DNA of 64,000 bases. Source: Hyphomicrobiales bacterium. Its GTDB lineage: Bacteria; Pseudomonadota; Alphaproteobacteria; Rhizobiales; Rhizobiaceae. The notes beneath the pieces are model-generated. The model made no database searches. It saw only the letters and a program-made list of their open reading frames with translations, and was not told where the DNA came from. The translations under genes and the position numbers were made by a program. The DNA lies in contig UBXG01000016.1 of NCBI GenBank assembly GCA_900469475.1, positions 257,407 through 321,406 of the forward strand. The letters run 5' to 3'. Positions 52,714 through 60,604 of this stretch are shown here, piece after piece. Numbering within the stretch: the first letter of the stretch is position 1; each line of letters begins with the position of its first letter.

Positions 52714-54168
52714 ATGAATTTGAAAGATGCAACATTATTCCGGCAGGCGGCCTTGGTTGGCGGTGAGTGGATCGAGGCCGTTCCCTCCAATGCGATGAAG
52801 GTCGACAATCCGGCGACGGGTAAGATCATCGGCCTCGTCCCTAATCTGGGCGCTGCGGAAACCAAGAAGGCGATTGCCGCAGCCGAAGCCACGCAGAAGG
52901 AATGGGCCACCCGCACCGCCAAGGAACGCTCCGGCATCTTGCGCCGCTGGTTCGAGCTGATGATGGAAAACCAGGACGATCTCGGACGCATCCTGACGGC
53001 GGAGCAGGGCAAGCCCCTGCCCGAAGCCAAAGGCGAGATCGCCTATGGCGCGAGCTTCATCGAATGGTTTGCGGAAGAAGCCCGCCGCGTCTATGGCGAC
53101 ATCATTCCCGGCCACCAGAAGGACAAACGCATTCTGGTCATGAAGCAGCCGATTGGCGTGGTCGCGGCGATCACGCCCTGGAACTTCCCGAATGCGATGA
53201 TAACCCGCAAGGCCGGTCCGGCCTTTGCCGCCGGCTGCGCCATGGTGCTGAAGCCCGCCTCGCAGACGCCTTTTTCGGCGATTGCCATTGCGATCCTTGC
53301 CGAACGCGCCGGCCTGCCGAAGGGCCTCTTCAGTGTTCTCACAGGCTCGGCCCGTGCCATCGGCGGCGAGATGACCGCAAGCCCGGTCGTGCGCAAGCTC
53401 ACCTTCACCGGCTCGACCGAAGTGGGCGCCGAGCTCTATAAGCAGAGCGCACCGACCATCAAGAAACTCGGTCTTGAGCTTGGGGGCAACGCACCCTTCA
53501 TCGTGTTCGACGATGCCGATCTCGATGCTGCCGTCGAGGGCGCACTGATCGCCAAGTTCCGCAACAATGGCCAGACCTGCGTCTGCGCGAACAGGCTCTA
53601 CGTGCAGGAGGGCGTCTATGATGCCTTTGCCGAGAAACTCTCCAAGGCTGTCGGCTCGCTGAAAACAGGCAATGGCTTTGACGAGGGCATCAATCTCGGC
53701 CCGCTGATCGACGAGGCGGCGCTTGCCAAGGTCGAGGAGCATGTTGCCGATGCGCTGTCCAAGGGTGGCCGGGTCGTTGCCGGCGGGCACCGACATCGGC
53801 TCGGCGGACGCTTCTATGAGGCGACGGTGCTTGCCGACGTGACCCCTGCCATGGCTGTTGCCAGAGAAGAGACCTTCGGGCCGGTGGCGCCCCTCTTCCG
53901 CTTCAAGGACGAGGCCGATGTCATCGCCCAGGCTAACGACACCGAGTTCGGCCTTGCCTCCTATTTCTATGCCAAGGATCTCGCGCGCGTCTTCCGCGTT
54001 GCCGAAGCCCTGGAATACGGCATGGTTGGCGTCAATACCGGCCTGATCTCGACGGCCGAAGCGCCCTTCGGCGGCGTCAAGCTCTCCGGCCTCGGCCGCG
54101 AAGGTTCACGCTACGGCATCGAGGAATTCACCGAAATCAAATATGTCTGCCTCGGCGGCGTCGTCTGA
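52714..54168 (+). CDS. gabD: Succinate-semialdehyde dehydrogenase
   Basis: From the ATG at 52714 (SD GAGGAGG) the protein is 484 residues, with GVVAAITPWNFPNAMITRK, the catalytic Glu in LGLELGGNAPF and Cys289 in NNGQTCVCANR. This is the GabD pattern. In this operon it would oxidise the succinate semialdehyde released by HpaI to succinate, closing the pathway into the TCA cycle. A frame to 52654 adds non-conserved residues. Confidence 0.92.
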   Translation: MNLKDATLFRQAALVGGEWIEAVPSNAMKVDNPATGKIIGLVPNLGAAETKKAIAAAEATQKEWATRTAKERSGILRRWFELMMENQDDLGRILTAEQGKPLPEAKGEIAYGASFIEWFAEEARRVYGDIIPGHQKDKRILVMKQPIGVVAAITPWNFPNAMITRKAGPAFAAGCAMVLKPASQTPFSAIAIAILAERAGLPKGLFSVLTGSARAIGGEMTASPVVRKLTFTGSTEVGAELYKQSAPTIKKLGLELGGNAPFIVFDDADLDAAVEGALIAKFRNNGQTCVCANRLYVQEGVYDAFAEKLSKAVGSLKTGNGFDEGINLGPLIDEAALAKVEEHVADALSKGGRVVAGGHRHRLGGRFYEATVLADVTPAMAVAREETFGPVAPLFRFKDEADVIAQANDTEFGLASYFYAKDLARVFRVAEALEYGMVGVNTGLISTAEAPFGGVKLSGLGREGSRYGIEEFTEIKYVCLGGVV

Positions 54169-54191
54169 GGTCAAGAGAAGGCCGTGAAAGC

Positions 54192-55064
54192 ATGACCCAC
54201 CCCAGATTCCTATCCTTTTCGAGAAACGGCCGTCATGGCTATGGACTTGCGGTCGGCAACGGTGTCGTCGACCTCTCCGCGCGCCACGGCGCGACTTGGC
54301 CGACGCTGCGTGAGGTGATCGAGGCCGGTCGCCTCGCTCAACTCGCAGAAGAAGCCAAATCATTGAAGCCGGATTTCGCACTTGACGACATCCGCTTCGA
54401 GATTCCCATTCCGTCGCCGGAAAAGATCATTTGCGTCGGGGTCAACTTCCCCGACCGCAATGAGGAATACAAGGATGGGCAGGCCGCCCCCTCCAACCCC
54501 TCACTCTTCATCCGCTTTCCGCGGTCGTTCACAGGGCACGAACGGCCCTTGATCCGGCCGCCGGAAAGCCCGCAGCTCGACTATGAAGGCGAGGTCGTCA
54601 TCGTCATCGGCAAGGGTGGCCGCCGGATCGCGGAGGCCGACGCCTTCTCCCATATCGCGGCCCTGTCGCTCTGCAACGAGGGCACGATCCGCGATTGGGT
54701 GCGACATGCGAAATTCAACGTCACCCAGGGCAAGAACTTCGACAATACCGGCTCGATCGGCCCCTGGCTGATCCCCTTCACGGATGCGGCCCAGCTTGAA
54801 GACATAGCGCTCACGACTCGCGTCAACGGCGAAGTGCGCCAGAGCGACTGCACCAGCCGGATGATCTTCTCCTTCCGCAAGATCATCAACTATATCTCCA
54901 CCTTCACAACGCTCGTCCCCGGCGATGTCATCGTCACGGGAACGCCGACCGGCGCCGGCGCCCGCTTCAATCCACCGATCTGGCTGAAGCCCGGCGATGT
55001 CGTCGAAGTCGAGGCCGATGGCCTCGGCATCCTGAAAAACACGATCGCCGACGAGGTGCGCTGA
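54192..55064 (+). CDS. hpaG: Fumarylacetoacetate hydrolase family protein, HpaG-like
   Basis: The 290-residue protein has the FAH-fold core: PEKIICVGVNFPDRNEEYKD, LDYEGEVVIVIGKGGR with the metal-binding Glu residues, FDNTGSIGPWLIP, and VTGTPTGAGARF. It fits the OPET decarboxylase/HHDD isomerase step. It is a single domain of 290 residues, whereas E. coli HpaG carries two such domains (about 430). Whether one domain does both reactions or a second gene lies elsewhere is unknown. It overlaps hpaH by one base. Confidence 0.85.
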   Translation: MTHPRFLSFSRNGRHGYGLAVGNGVVDLSARHGATWPTLREVIEAGRLAQLAEEAKSLKPDFALDDIRFEIPIPSPEKIICVGVNFPDRNEEYKDGQAAPSNPSLFIRFPRSFTGHERPLIRPPESPQLDYEGEVVIVIGKGGRRIAEADAFSHIAALSLCNEGTIRDWVRHAKFNVTQGKNFDNTGSIGPWLIPFTDAAQLEDIALTTRVNGEVRQSDCTSRMIFSFRKIINYISTFTTLVPGDVIVTGTPTGAGARFNPPIWLKPGDVVEVEADGLGILKNTIADEVR

Positions 55065-55867
55065 TGCTATCGCAAGATGAAATCCAGGCTGCCGCCGAAA
55101 GCCTCGATCAGGCCGAGCGGACGCGCGTTCAAACAGGGCTCCTTTCGCTCAAGCATCCGCAAATGACGATGGACGATTCCTATGCCGTCCAGAGCGCCTG
55201 GGTGCAGAAGAAGATCGCGAGCGGCCGCAAGCCTATCGGCTGGAAGATCGGGCTGACATCAAAGGCGATGCAATATGCGCTGAACATCAACATCCCCGAT
55301 TCCGGGGTGCTCCTTGACGATATGGTCTTCGAAGATGGCGCCACGGTGCCGGCCGACCGCTTCATCCAGCCGCGTATCGAAGCCGAGATCGCTTTCGTCA
55401 TGAAGGCGCCGCTCAAGGGGCCTGATATCTCGATCTTCGATGTGTTGAATGCCACGGACTATGTGACGCCAGCCCTCGAGATCCTTGACACGCGCATCCT
55501 TCGCGTCGATCCGGAGACGAAGAAGGCGCGCACCATCGTCGACACTATTTCCGACAATGCCGCCAATGCCGGTATCGTCACCGGCGGCCGTGCTGTGCGG
55601 CCGGGTGAGATCGACATGCGCTGGATGGGCGCGATCGTCAGCCGCAATGCCGAAGTGGAGGAAACCGGGCTTGGCGCCGGTGTGCTCAACCAGCCCGCGC
55701 GCGGAATCGCCTGGCTTGCCAATCGCCTTTCGCAATATGGCGACGGCATCGAAGCCGGCCAGATCGTGCTCGCCGGTTCCTTCATCCGTCCGATCGAGGC
55801 ACGGCATGGCGATACGATCACCGCCGATTTCGGTCCATACGGATCGGTCAGCCTGTTCTTTGCGTGA
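55064..55867 (+). CDS. hpaH: 2-oxo-hept-4-ene-1,7-dioate hydratase
   Basis: The 267-residue hydratase has SLKHPQMTMDDSYAVQ, GWKIGLTSKAMQYALNI and RIEAEIAFVMK with the Glu ligands, and PAREILD-type end ALEILDTRIL. It is a hydratase of the MhpD/HpaH family that adds water to 2-oxo-hept-4-ene-1,7-dioate. Its ATG overlaps the hpaG stop. Confidence 0.93.
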   Translation: MLSQDEIQAAAESLDQAERTRVQTGLLSLKHPQMTMDDSYAVQSAWVQKKIASGRKPIGWKIGLTSKAMQYALNINIPDSGVLLDDMVFEDGATVPADRFIQPRIEAEIAFVMKAPLKGPDISIFDVLNATDYVTPALEILDTRILRVDPETKKARTIVDTISDNAANAGIVTGGRAVRPGEIDMRWMGAIVSRNAEVEETGLGAGVLNQPARGIAWLANRLSQYGDGIEAGQIVLAGSFIRPIEARHGDTITADFGPYGSVSLFFA

Positions 55868-55878
55868 GGGAGTGAAGT

Positions 55879-56685
55879 ATGCCGGCGCCTAAGAATCTCT
55901 TCAAACAGGCTCTGAAGGAAGGCCGGGCGCAGATCGGCCTTTGGCAAGCGCTTGCCAATGCCTACACGGTCGAAATCTGCGCCAGCGCCGGCTACGACTG
56001 GCTGCTGCTCGATGCCGAGCATGCGCCGAACGATGTGCCGCTTCTCGTCTCTCAGCTGCAGGCGATGAAGGGCGTGGCTAGCCACGCGGTGATCCGTCCG
56101 CCGATCGGCGAAACCTGGATCATCAAGCAGATGCTCGATATCGGCGCGCAGACCCTGCTCATCCCGATGGTCGACAGCAAGGAGATGGCCGAGACCATGG
56201 TCAAGGCGGTGCGATACCCGCCGCATGGCATGCGCGGTGTCGGTGCGGCCCTTGCCCGCGCCTCCGCCTTCAACCGCATTCCGGACTACCTTGCGACGGC
56301 CAATGACGAGATCTGCCTGCTGCTGCAGGTTGAAAGCCGCGCGGGGCTTGCGGCGCTCGACGACATCGCCTCGACCGAAGGCGTTGACGGCGTCTTTATC
56401 GGACCATCCGATCTTGCCGCAGACATGGGCTATCTCGGCAAGCCGGGTGCCTCTGAAGTGCAGGCAGAAGTCGAAAAGGCGCTCGCAAAAATCCAGTCGC
56501 ATGGCAAGGCGGCGGGCATCTTGATCGGCGATCTCTCGCTGGCAAAACGCTATCTGGAGCTTGGCGCCACCTTCGTCGCGATAGGCAACGACGTCACGCT
56601 GCTTGCCAATGCTACCATCAAGCTTCTTGACGATTTCAAGAAGGCGGATGCAGCCAAGCCGCCTGAGGACGTCAAGGTCTATTAA
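55879..56685 (+). CDS. hpaI: 4-hydroxy-2-oxo-heptane-1,7-dioate aldolase
   Basis: The 268-residue TIM-barrel class-II aldolase has GYDWLLLDAEHAPNDVPLLV, MVDSKEMAETMVKAVRYPPHG, and DGVFIGPSDLAADMG with the catalytic residues of HpcH/HpaI. It splits the C7 aldol into pyruvate and succinate semialdehyde. It ends the operon about 70 bases before the convergent hpaR. Confidence 0.93.
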   Translation: MPAPKNLFKQALKEGRAQIGLWQALANAYTVEICASAGYDWLLLDAEHAPNDVPLLVSQLQAMKGVASHAVIRPPIGETWIIKQMLDIGAQTLLIPMVDSKEMAETMVKAVRYPPHGMRGVGAALARASAFNRIPDYLATANDEICLLLQVESRAGLAALDDIASTEGVDGVFIGPSDLAADMGYLGKPGASEVQAEVEKALAKIQSHGKAAGILIGDLSLAKRYLELGATFVAIGNDVTLLANATIKLLDDFKKADAAKPPEDVKVY

Positions 56686-56754
56686 TAGCCGGGGCCACGG
56701 CGGTCGTCGTTCGCCTATTGCTTATTTTGCGGATCAATAAAACCGAAGCGGCCC

Positions 56755-57285
56755 TCATTCCTCGCCGACCGAGCCATTCTCCAATTTCAATGCCGCCAAT
56801 TCATCCAGCATATCGAGAAGCTTCTCCACGCGCTCCACGCCGAACCGAGCATCGATATCGGCATAGACCTTCAGGCTTTCCGGCATAACGTCCTCGACAA
56901 CCGCCTCCCCGGCCGCTGTGATCTGCAACAATACCCTGCGGCCATCGGCATCATCTTTATGCTTGGTGATAAAGCCGCGCTCTTCGAGCGAACGGATCAT
57001 GCGCGTCAGGCTCGGGGCAAGAATGGATGCCTTGTCCGCGAGTTCCGTCGCATCGAGCTTTCCGCCTTCGTAGAGAACGCGAATGACACGCCATTGCTGC
57101 TCGGTCACATCATGCGCCACCAGGATCGGCCTGAAATGGCTCATGACCGCTTCACGGGCGCGCAGAAGTCCGATCGCTAGGGAACGGCGACGGTCCCGCA
57201 GTGGCCGTTTGGGGTGCGTGGCCGCTGTTTCCGGCTCAGCGCGCGGCCTCACATCACTATCTGTTCTGTTTTGCATCTTTTGCAT
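56755..57285 (-). CDS. hpaR: MarR family repressor of homoprotocatechuate degradation
   Basis: The protein has a MarR winged HTH: MSHFRPILVAHDVTEQQWRVI, LADKASILAPSLTRMIRSLEERG and the wing DADGRRVLLQIT. The Arg-rich N-terminus (RPLRDRRRSLAIGLLRA) is typical of HpaR. Start options are GTG 57309, ATG 57285 and ATG 57276; the middle one is listed. It represses the hpa meta-pathway operon; inducer is a pathway compound. A candidate operator overlaps its own promoter. Confidence 0.87.
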   Translation of the reverse strand: MQKMQNRTDSDVRPRAEPETAATHPKRPLRDRRRSLAIGLLRAREAVMSHFRPILVAHDVTEQQWRVIRVLYEGGKLDATELADKASILAPSLTRMIRSLEERGFITKHKDDADGRRVLLQITAAGEAVVEDVMPESLKVYADIDARFGVERVEKLLDMLDELAALKLENGSVGEE

Positions 57286-57309
57286 ATTCGCTTCGATTAT
57301 GGCCCTCAC

Positions 57310-57327
57310 TGATTAACATGAGAATCA
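57310..57327. promoter_or_regulatory. Inverted repeat TGATT-N8-AATCA upstream of hpaR
   Basis: TGATTAACATGAGAATCA lies just before the hpaR start. It contains ATTAACATG, the same half-site as near hpaF (ATTAACGTG). It is a candidate autoregulatory HpaR operator. Confidence 0.4.
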
Positions 57328-57408
57328 TTCAAAGCAAGGCGATCGCATGATATCGATCAAAGCCGATGACAAAGATCGCCGCCGCGCGGCGCGCTTTCTC
57401 GCCATGGA

Positions 57409-58116
57409 TTATGGCACCTCTACCAGGCGGCCGCTGCCTCTGATCTCGGAACGCCGCAGCACCGGATGCCCGTAGAGTTCGATATTGCCGCTTCCGCTGA
57501 TCGAAACATCGGCATCCGCGGCAGCGGCTACTTCCGCGTCGCCACTGCCTTGAATTCTGATCTTCGCGGATTGAGCGGCCAGGTCCTTTAGACGCGCAGT
57601 GCCGGAACCGGATACATTGAGATCGACCGAGCGTGCGCTTCCCGTGGCCGTGACGCTGCCGCTTCCGGATATCCTCAGGCGCAGGTCTGATTGATCGAGC
57701 TGCGACAGAGCGAGATCGCCGCTGCCCCGTACTCTCCAATCAGTGACGAGCGGTCCTGACAGGCTGACGTCGAATTTGGAGTTGGACCAACCCGGATTAC
57801 AATCCATGCTCAGCCTTCCGCCCTCCAGCCGCACATGATTGAGCAGCGCTGGATCTCCGCTCACGACGGCTTCCGCCTTTCCGCCCGGCTGATAGTGAAC
57901 AGAGGCCGGGATATCGATCGTCAGGCTGCCATTGGAGCTGAAAGGCAGGATAACCTGCTGTCCGCCGGATGCCGCAGATCCGCAACTGGATTGCGTACCA
58001 CCCCACCAATGCCCTGCGTTTGCCCAATCCGGCCCGGAAAATCCGATCCCGAGGGCCAGAAAGACGAATGCACAAATCAGTCCGGTCGTCGCGATAGTCG
58101 CCAATTTCCCGTTCAT
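57409..58116 (-). CDS. GIN domain (DUF2807) protein
   Basis: The 235-residue protein has an N-terminal hydrophobic anchor/signal (LATIATTGLICAFVFLALGI) and an exported repeat domain: LRISGSGSVTATG, LNVSGSGTARLKD, IRIQGSGDAEVAAA and VSISGSGNIELYG, the right-handed beta-helix-like GIN repeats. The function is unknown, likely envelope-associated. It is the last gene of the PadR-HAAS-GIN unit. Confidence 0.82.
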   Translation of the reverse strand: MNGKLATIATTGLICAFVFLALGIGFSGPDWANAGHWWGGTQSSCGSAASGGQQVILPFSSNGSLTIDIPASVHYQPGGKAEAVVSGDPALLNHVRLEGGRLSMDCNPGWSNSKFDVSLSGPLVTDWRVRGSGDLALSQLDQSDLRLRISGSGSVTATGSARSVDLNVSGSGTARLKDLAAQSAKIRIQGSGDAEVAAAADADVSISGSGNIELYGHPVLRRSEIRGSGRLVEVP

Positions 58117-58150
58117 TGCTCATTTCCTCCAACGATTCGCGGCCCAGCGT

Positions 58151-58723
58151 TCAAGCGCGGCTTTCGTCTACCTGCGCCAAGCGGAAATGCAGGCGGGCAT
58201 ATTGTCCAAGCATGCGGATACCCAAACTCAACCCCATCAGCAGCAGGGCCCCGCCGCCCACGAAGCAACTCACCAGCCCGGCGCCAACAAGCAGACGAGC
58301 CAGCATGCCGACGGAGGGCAAGCCGATGTGAAACAGCACGGTCGTCACGACAATCTTCAGACCGACGGCGCCCACGGCTACCAAAGCGATCGCAAGGCCG
58401 AGCGTCACGAACATCGCCGCAAACAGCAAAGGTAGCAGGAAGAAGATATCGACGACGGCAAGGCCCGCCAGCGCCATCGTAGCGGCCAAAAGATTCGGCA
58501 CGCTCCAGTGCGCCTCGAAACGACGCAGCCCGACATCCGCACGCAATTCCCTTGCGATCCTGGCAGGGTCGCCGAGCGCGGAGCAAACTTCCTCCTCGCT
58601 TCGGCCTGACGCCTCGGATTCGGAAAAATGGGCAGCATAGTCGGCCACGATATCATCGATCTCGTGCGGAGGCAGGCCCGCAAGCCCCAATCTCAGCGTG
58701 CGCAAAAAGGCTTCCCTGCTCAT
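58151..58723 (-). CDS. DUF1700/HAAS domain membrane protein
   Basis: The 190-residue protein begins SREAFLRTLRLGLAGLPPHE and has ADYAAHFSESEASGRSEEEV, the helical HAAS region, then about four hydrophobic segments. HAAS/DUF1700 proteins act with a PadR regulator gene as local modules; the domain is thought to sense or scaffold. It overlaps padR by four bases and ends 34 bases before the GIN gene. Confidence 0.82.
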   Translation of the reverse strand: MSREAFLRTLRLGLAGLPPHEIDDIVADYAAHFSESEASGRSEEEVCSALGDPARIARELRADVGLRRFEAHWSVPNLLAATMALAGLAVVDIFFLLPLLFAAMFVTLGLAIALVAVGAVGLKIVVTTVLFHIGLPSVGMLARLLVGAGLVSCFVGGGALLLMGLSLGIRMLGQYARLHFRLAQVDESRA

Positions 58724-59046
58724 GGCAAATCCTCAAGTAGCTTGTCGACGGAGCCTGCTAACGTGCGCCAATCGCGGCGATGCGCTTCGAAAATCGAACG
58801 CCCCAACGGCGTGAGCCGATAATATTTACGCGGCGGCCCGTTGCTCGACTCGACGATGCGGGTCGCGACCAACCCGCCATTCTGCATCCTGCGCATCAGC
58901 GGGTAGATCGTTCCTTCACCCATGCCGACGGCCGCCACAAGTGTGCTCGCAATTTCATAGCCATAACTTTCTCCGCGTGAGAGTACGGCCAGGACGCATA
59001 AGTCCAGCACACCTTTTCGCAATTGAACTTGGATCGAGTCAGTCAT
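58720..59046 (-). CDS. PadR family transcriptional regulator
   Basis: The 108-residue winged-helix protein begins TDSIQVQLRKGVLDLCVLAVLSRGESYGYEIASTL in part, with GEGTIYPLMRRMQNGGLVATR and PRKYYRLTPLGR, the classical PadR pattern. It likely represses its own operon with the HAAS and GIN genes. Ligand unknown. Confidence 0.9.
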   Translation of the reverse strand: MTDSIQVQLRKGVLDLCVLAVLSRGESYGYEIASTLVAAVGMGEGTIYPLMRRMQNGGLVATRIVESSNGPPRKYYRLTPLGRSIFEAHRRDWRTLAGSVDKLLEDLP

Positions 59047-59272
59047 GAACGCCTCAGCCTTACAAAAAGATATAACAAGCTATCAGTTTATGCAAGGTAG
59101 CGACGCGACGCATCCCACAAGCAGTTCAGTACTGCGATCGTCGCATTTTTCCGGCAGCATCTGACAGCATCGTAACGATGCACATTGCTGGGCGCCAAAC
59201 GGCTATCGTAAGGCACCATGCGCGGACATCACGAGCGTTGAAAACCAACCGCGAATCCGCTCAGATCACGGC

Positions 59273-59604
59273 ATGGCAAAAACGATACGCATAGCAGCGG
59301 CCCTGATGCTGCGCCTGGATGGAAAACGCTGCTTGTGCGCAAGCGCGGCACGATTGCCTTCATGCAACCGGGAGGCAAGATCGAACCCCAGGAAACGGCA
59401 GAGGCAGCCGTTGTCAGAGAGCTTTTCGAAGAGCTCGGCCTTACGATAGAGACAAGCGATTTGACTTTCATCGGCAGCTTCCAGGCGCCGGCCGCCAACG
59501 AGCCGGACCATACCGTCATTGCAGATATATTCCGGCTGCACGTGGGCGACGCCGAAATCGGAGCAACGGCCGAGATCGAGGAGATTCGTTGGATTTCACC
59601 ATAA
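59273..59604 (+). pseudogene. Nudix hydrolase gene with a frameshift
   Basis: An ATG at 59273 opens MAKTIRIAAALMLRLDGK, then the frame is lost. The next part, from about 59326 in another frame, is TLLVRKRGTIAFMQPGGKIEPQE and the Nudix box GGKIEP...REL-EEL, ending at 59604. The junction is a run of four A (59323-59326); one more A would restore a standard Nudix protein (DGKTLLVRKRG) of about 110 residues. So this is either an inactivated gene or a sequence error in a homopolymer. The intact 89-residue 3' part starts with a GTG that has no good SD. Confidence 0.7.
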
Positions 59605-59939
59605 AATCCGCCTGATATCGTTATGGCGCCGCTTACCGAACATCACGTCCTGCCATTTCATCGACAATATAGTCTATCCCCCGGCAACTAACATTCGACT
59701 CCGGCAGAGCTAAAGCACGATATGGCTTACCTCGTGGAAATCTATCGACTTTCGGTCAAACGGCGGAGACCGTGAGTTCGAAAACGCGCATGCAGAGCAA
59801 ATAACAATTTGCAGATCCTAAGCCCCTCATATTTACTATAACAATAAACCGTAAAAAATAATCTCCAAAATCGATTAATCTTCTATTGAAAGCCGAAACC
59901 ATATTGCATAAATAATTAAATAAGCGTGGGAGGCGGGAA
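59605..59939. other. A/T-rich region upstream of the MucR-like gene
   Basis: About 335 bases with no gene. It becomes markedly A/T rich towards 59940 and includes the inverted repeat GCAAAT-AACA-ATTTGC (59797-59812). MucR proteins bind A/T-rich DNA and regulate themselves, so this is a likely control region. Confidence 0.5.
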
Positions 59940-60413
59940 ATGAAAACAGGAAATACTGTCGCTGGCGAAAGATTTCTTGCGCTGACGAGCAAGATCGTCT
60001 CCGCCTACGTCCTTAACAATAAGCTCGCGATGAAAGATTTGTCGAGGCTCATTGCGGAAACTTATTCCGCACTCGCAGGCTCCCAGCAACTTGTGTCGTC
60101 GGTAGCGCCGACGGAAAGATCTCAGAAGCCAGCAGTCCCGATCAAGAAATCCATCACGGATCATTATCTTGTGTGCCTGGAAGACGGTGGGAAATACAAA
60201 TCCCTAAAACGGCACTTGAACAGCAAGTATGGTCTCACGCCCGAAGAATACCGAAGGAAATGGGGCTTGCCTGCGGACTATCCAATGGTGTGTGCCTCCT
60301 ATGCCGCCGCAAGATCGACGCTGGCCAAGAAGGCTCTCCTTGGCCACGCCAAGAGCACGACCGAGATTCCTCCGGTGGTTGAGCCGCCCCGCCGGCAACG
60401 CAAGATCGGATAA
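59940..60413 (+). CDS. MucR/Ros family transcriptional regulator, zinc-site variant
   Basis: The 157-residue protein has the MucR N-terminal oligomerisation helices and the Ros-type zinc finger region DHYLVCLEDGGKYKSLKRHL followed by GLTPEEYRRKWGLPADYPMV. Cys79 and Asp82 correspond to the first ligand pair and His92 to the third, but positions 96-97 are Lys-Tyr in place of His-His. So the fourth metal ligand appears lost. Related Mesorhizobium proteins are known to lack zinc. It likely binds A/T-rich DNA. SD is moderate (GGAGGCG before the ATG). Confidence 0.9.
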   Translation: MKTGNTVAGERFLALTSKIVSAYVLNNKLAMKDLSRLIAETYSALAGSQQLVSSVAPTERSQKPAVPIKKSITDHYLVCLEDGGKYKSLKRHLNSKYGLTPEEYRRKWGLPADYPMVCASYAAARSTLAKKALLGHAKSTTEIPPVVEPPRRQRKIG

Positions 60414-60417
60414 CCCC

Positions 60418-60457
60418 CGGCGCTTCGCCAGGCGCCGCGAGCGTGCGCTGCGTTTTT
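60418..60457 (+). terminator. Terminator after the MucR-like gene
   Basis: Stem CGGCGC/GCGCCG with an eight-base loop at 60418-60437 is followed by a small second hairpin and TTTTT at 60453-60457. Confidence 0.5.
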
Positions 60458-60604
60458 AAAGAGCGATCGCTCTTGCGTGAGCAAATTCATCCCGGCTGCT
60501 GGCACATCGATAGAGCCGCCCTCTGCTGGCGAGCCCACATAAGATCCGTCCCGGCGCTTCAGCGCCCTCACCCATCGCTCTGCAAGCGACAAGCACTCAT
60601 TCCA

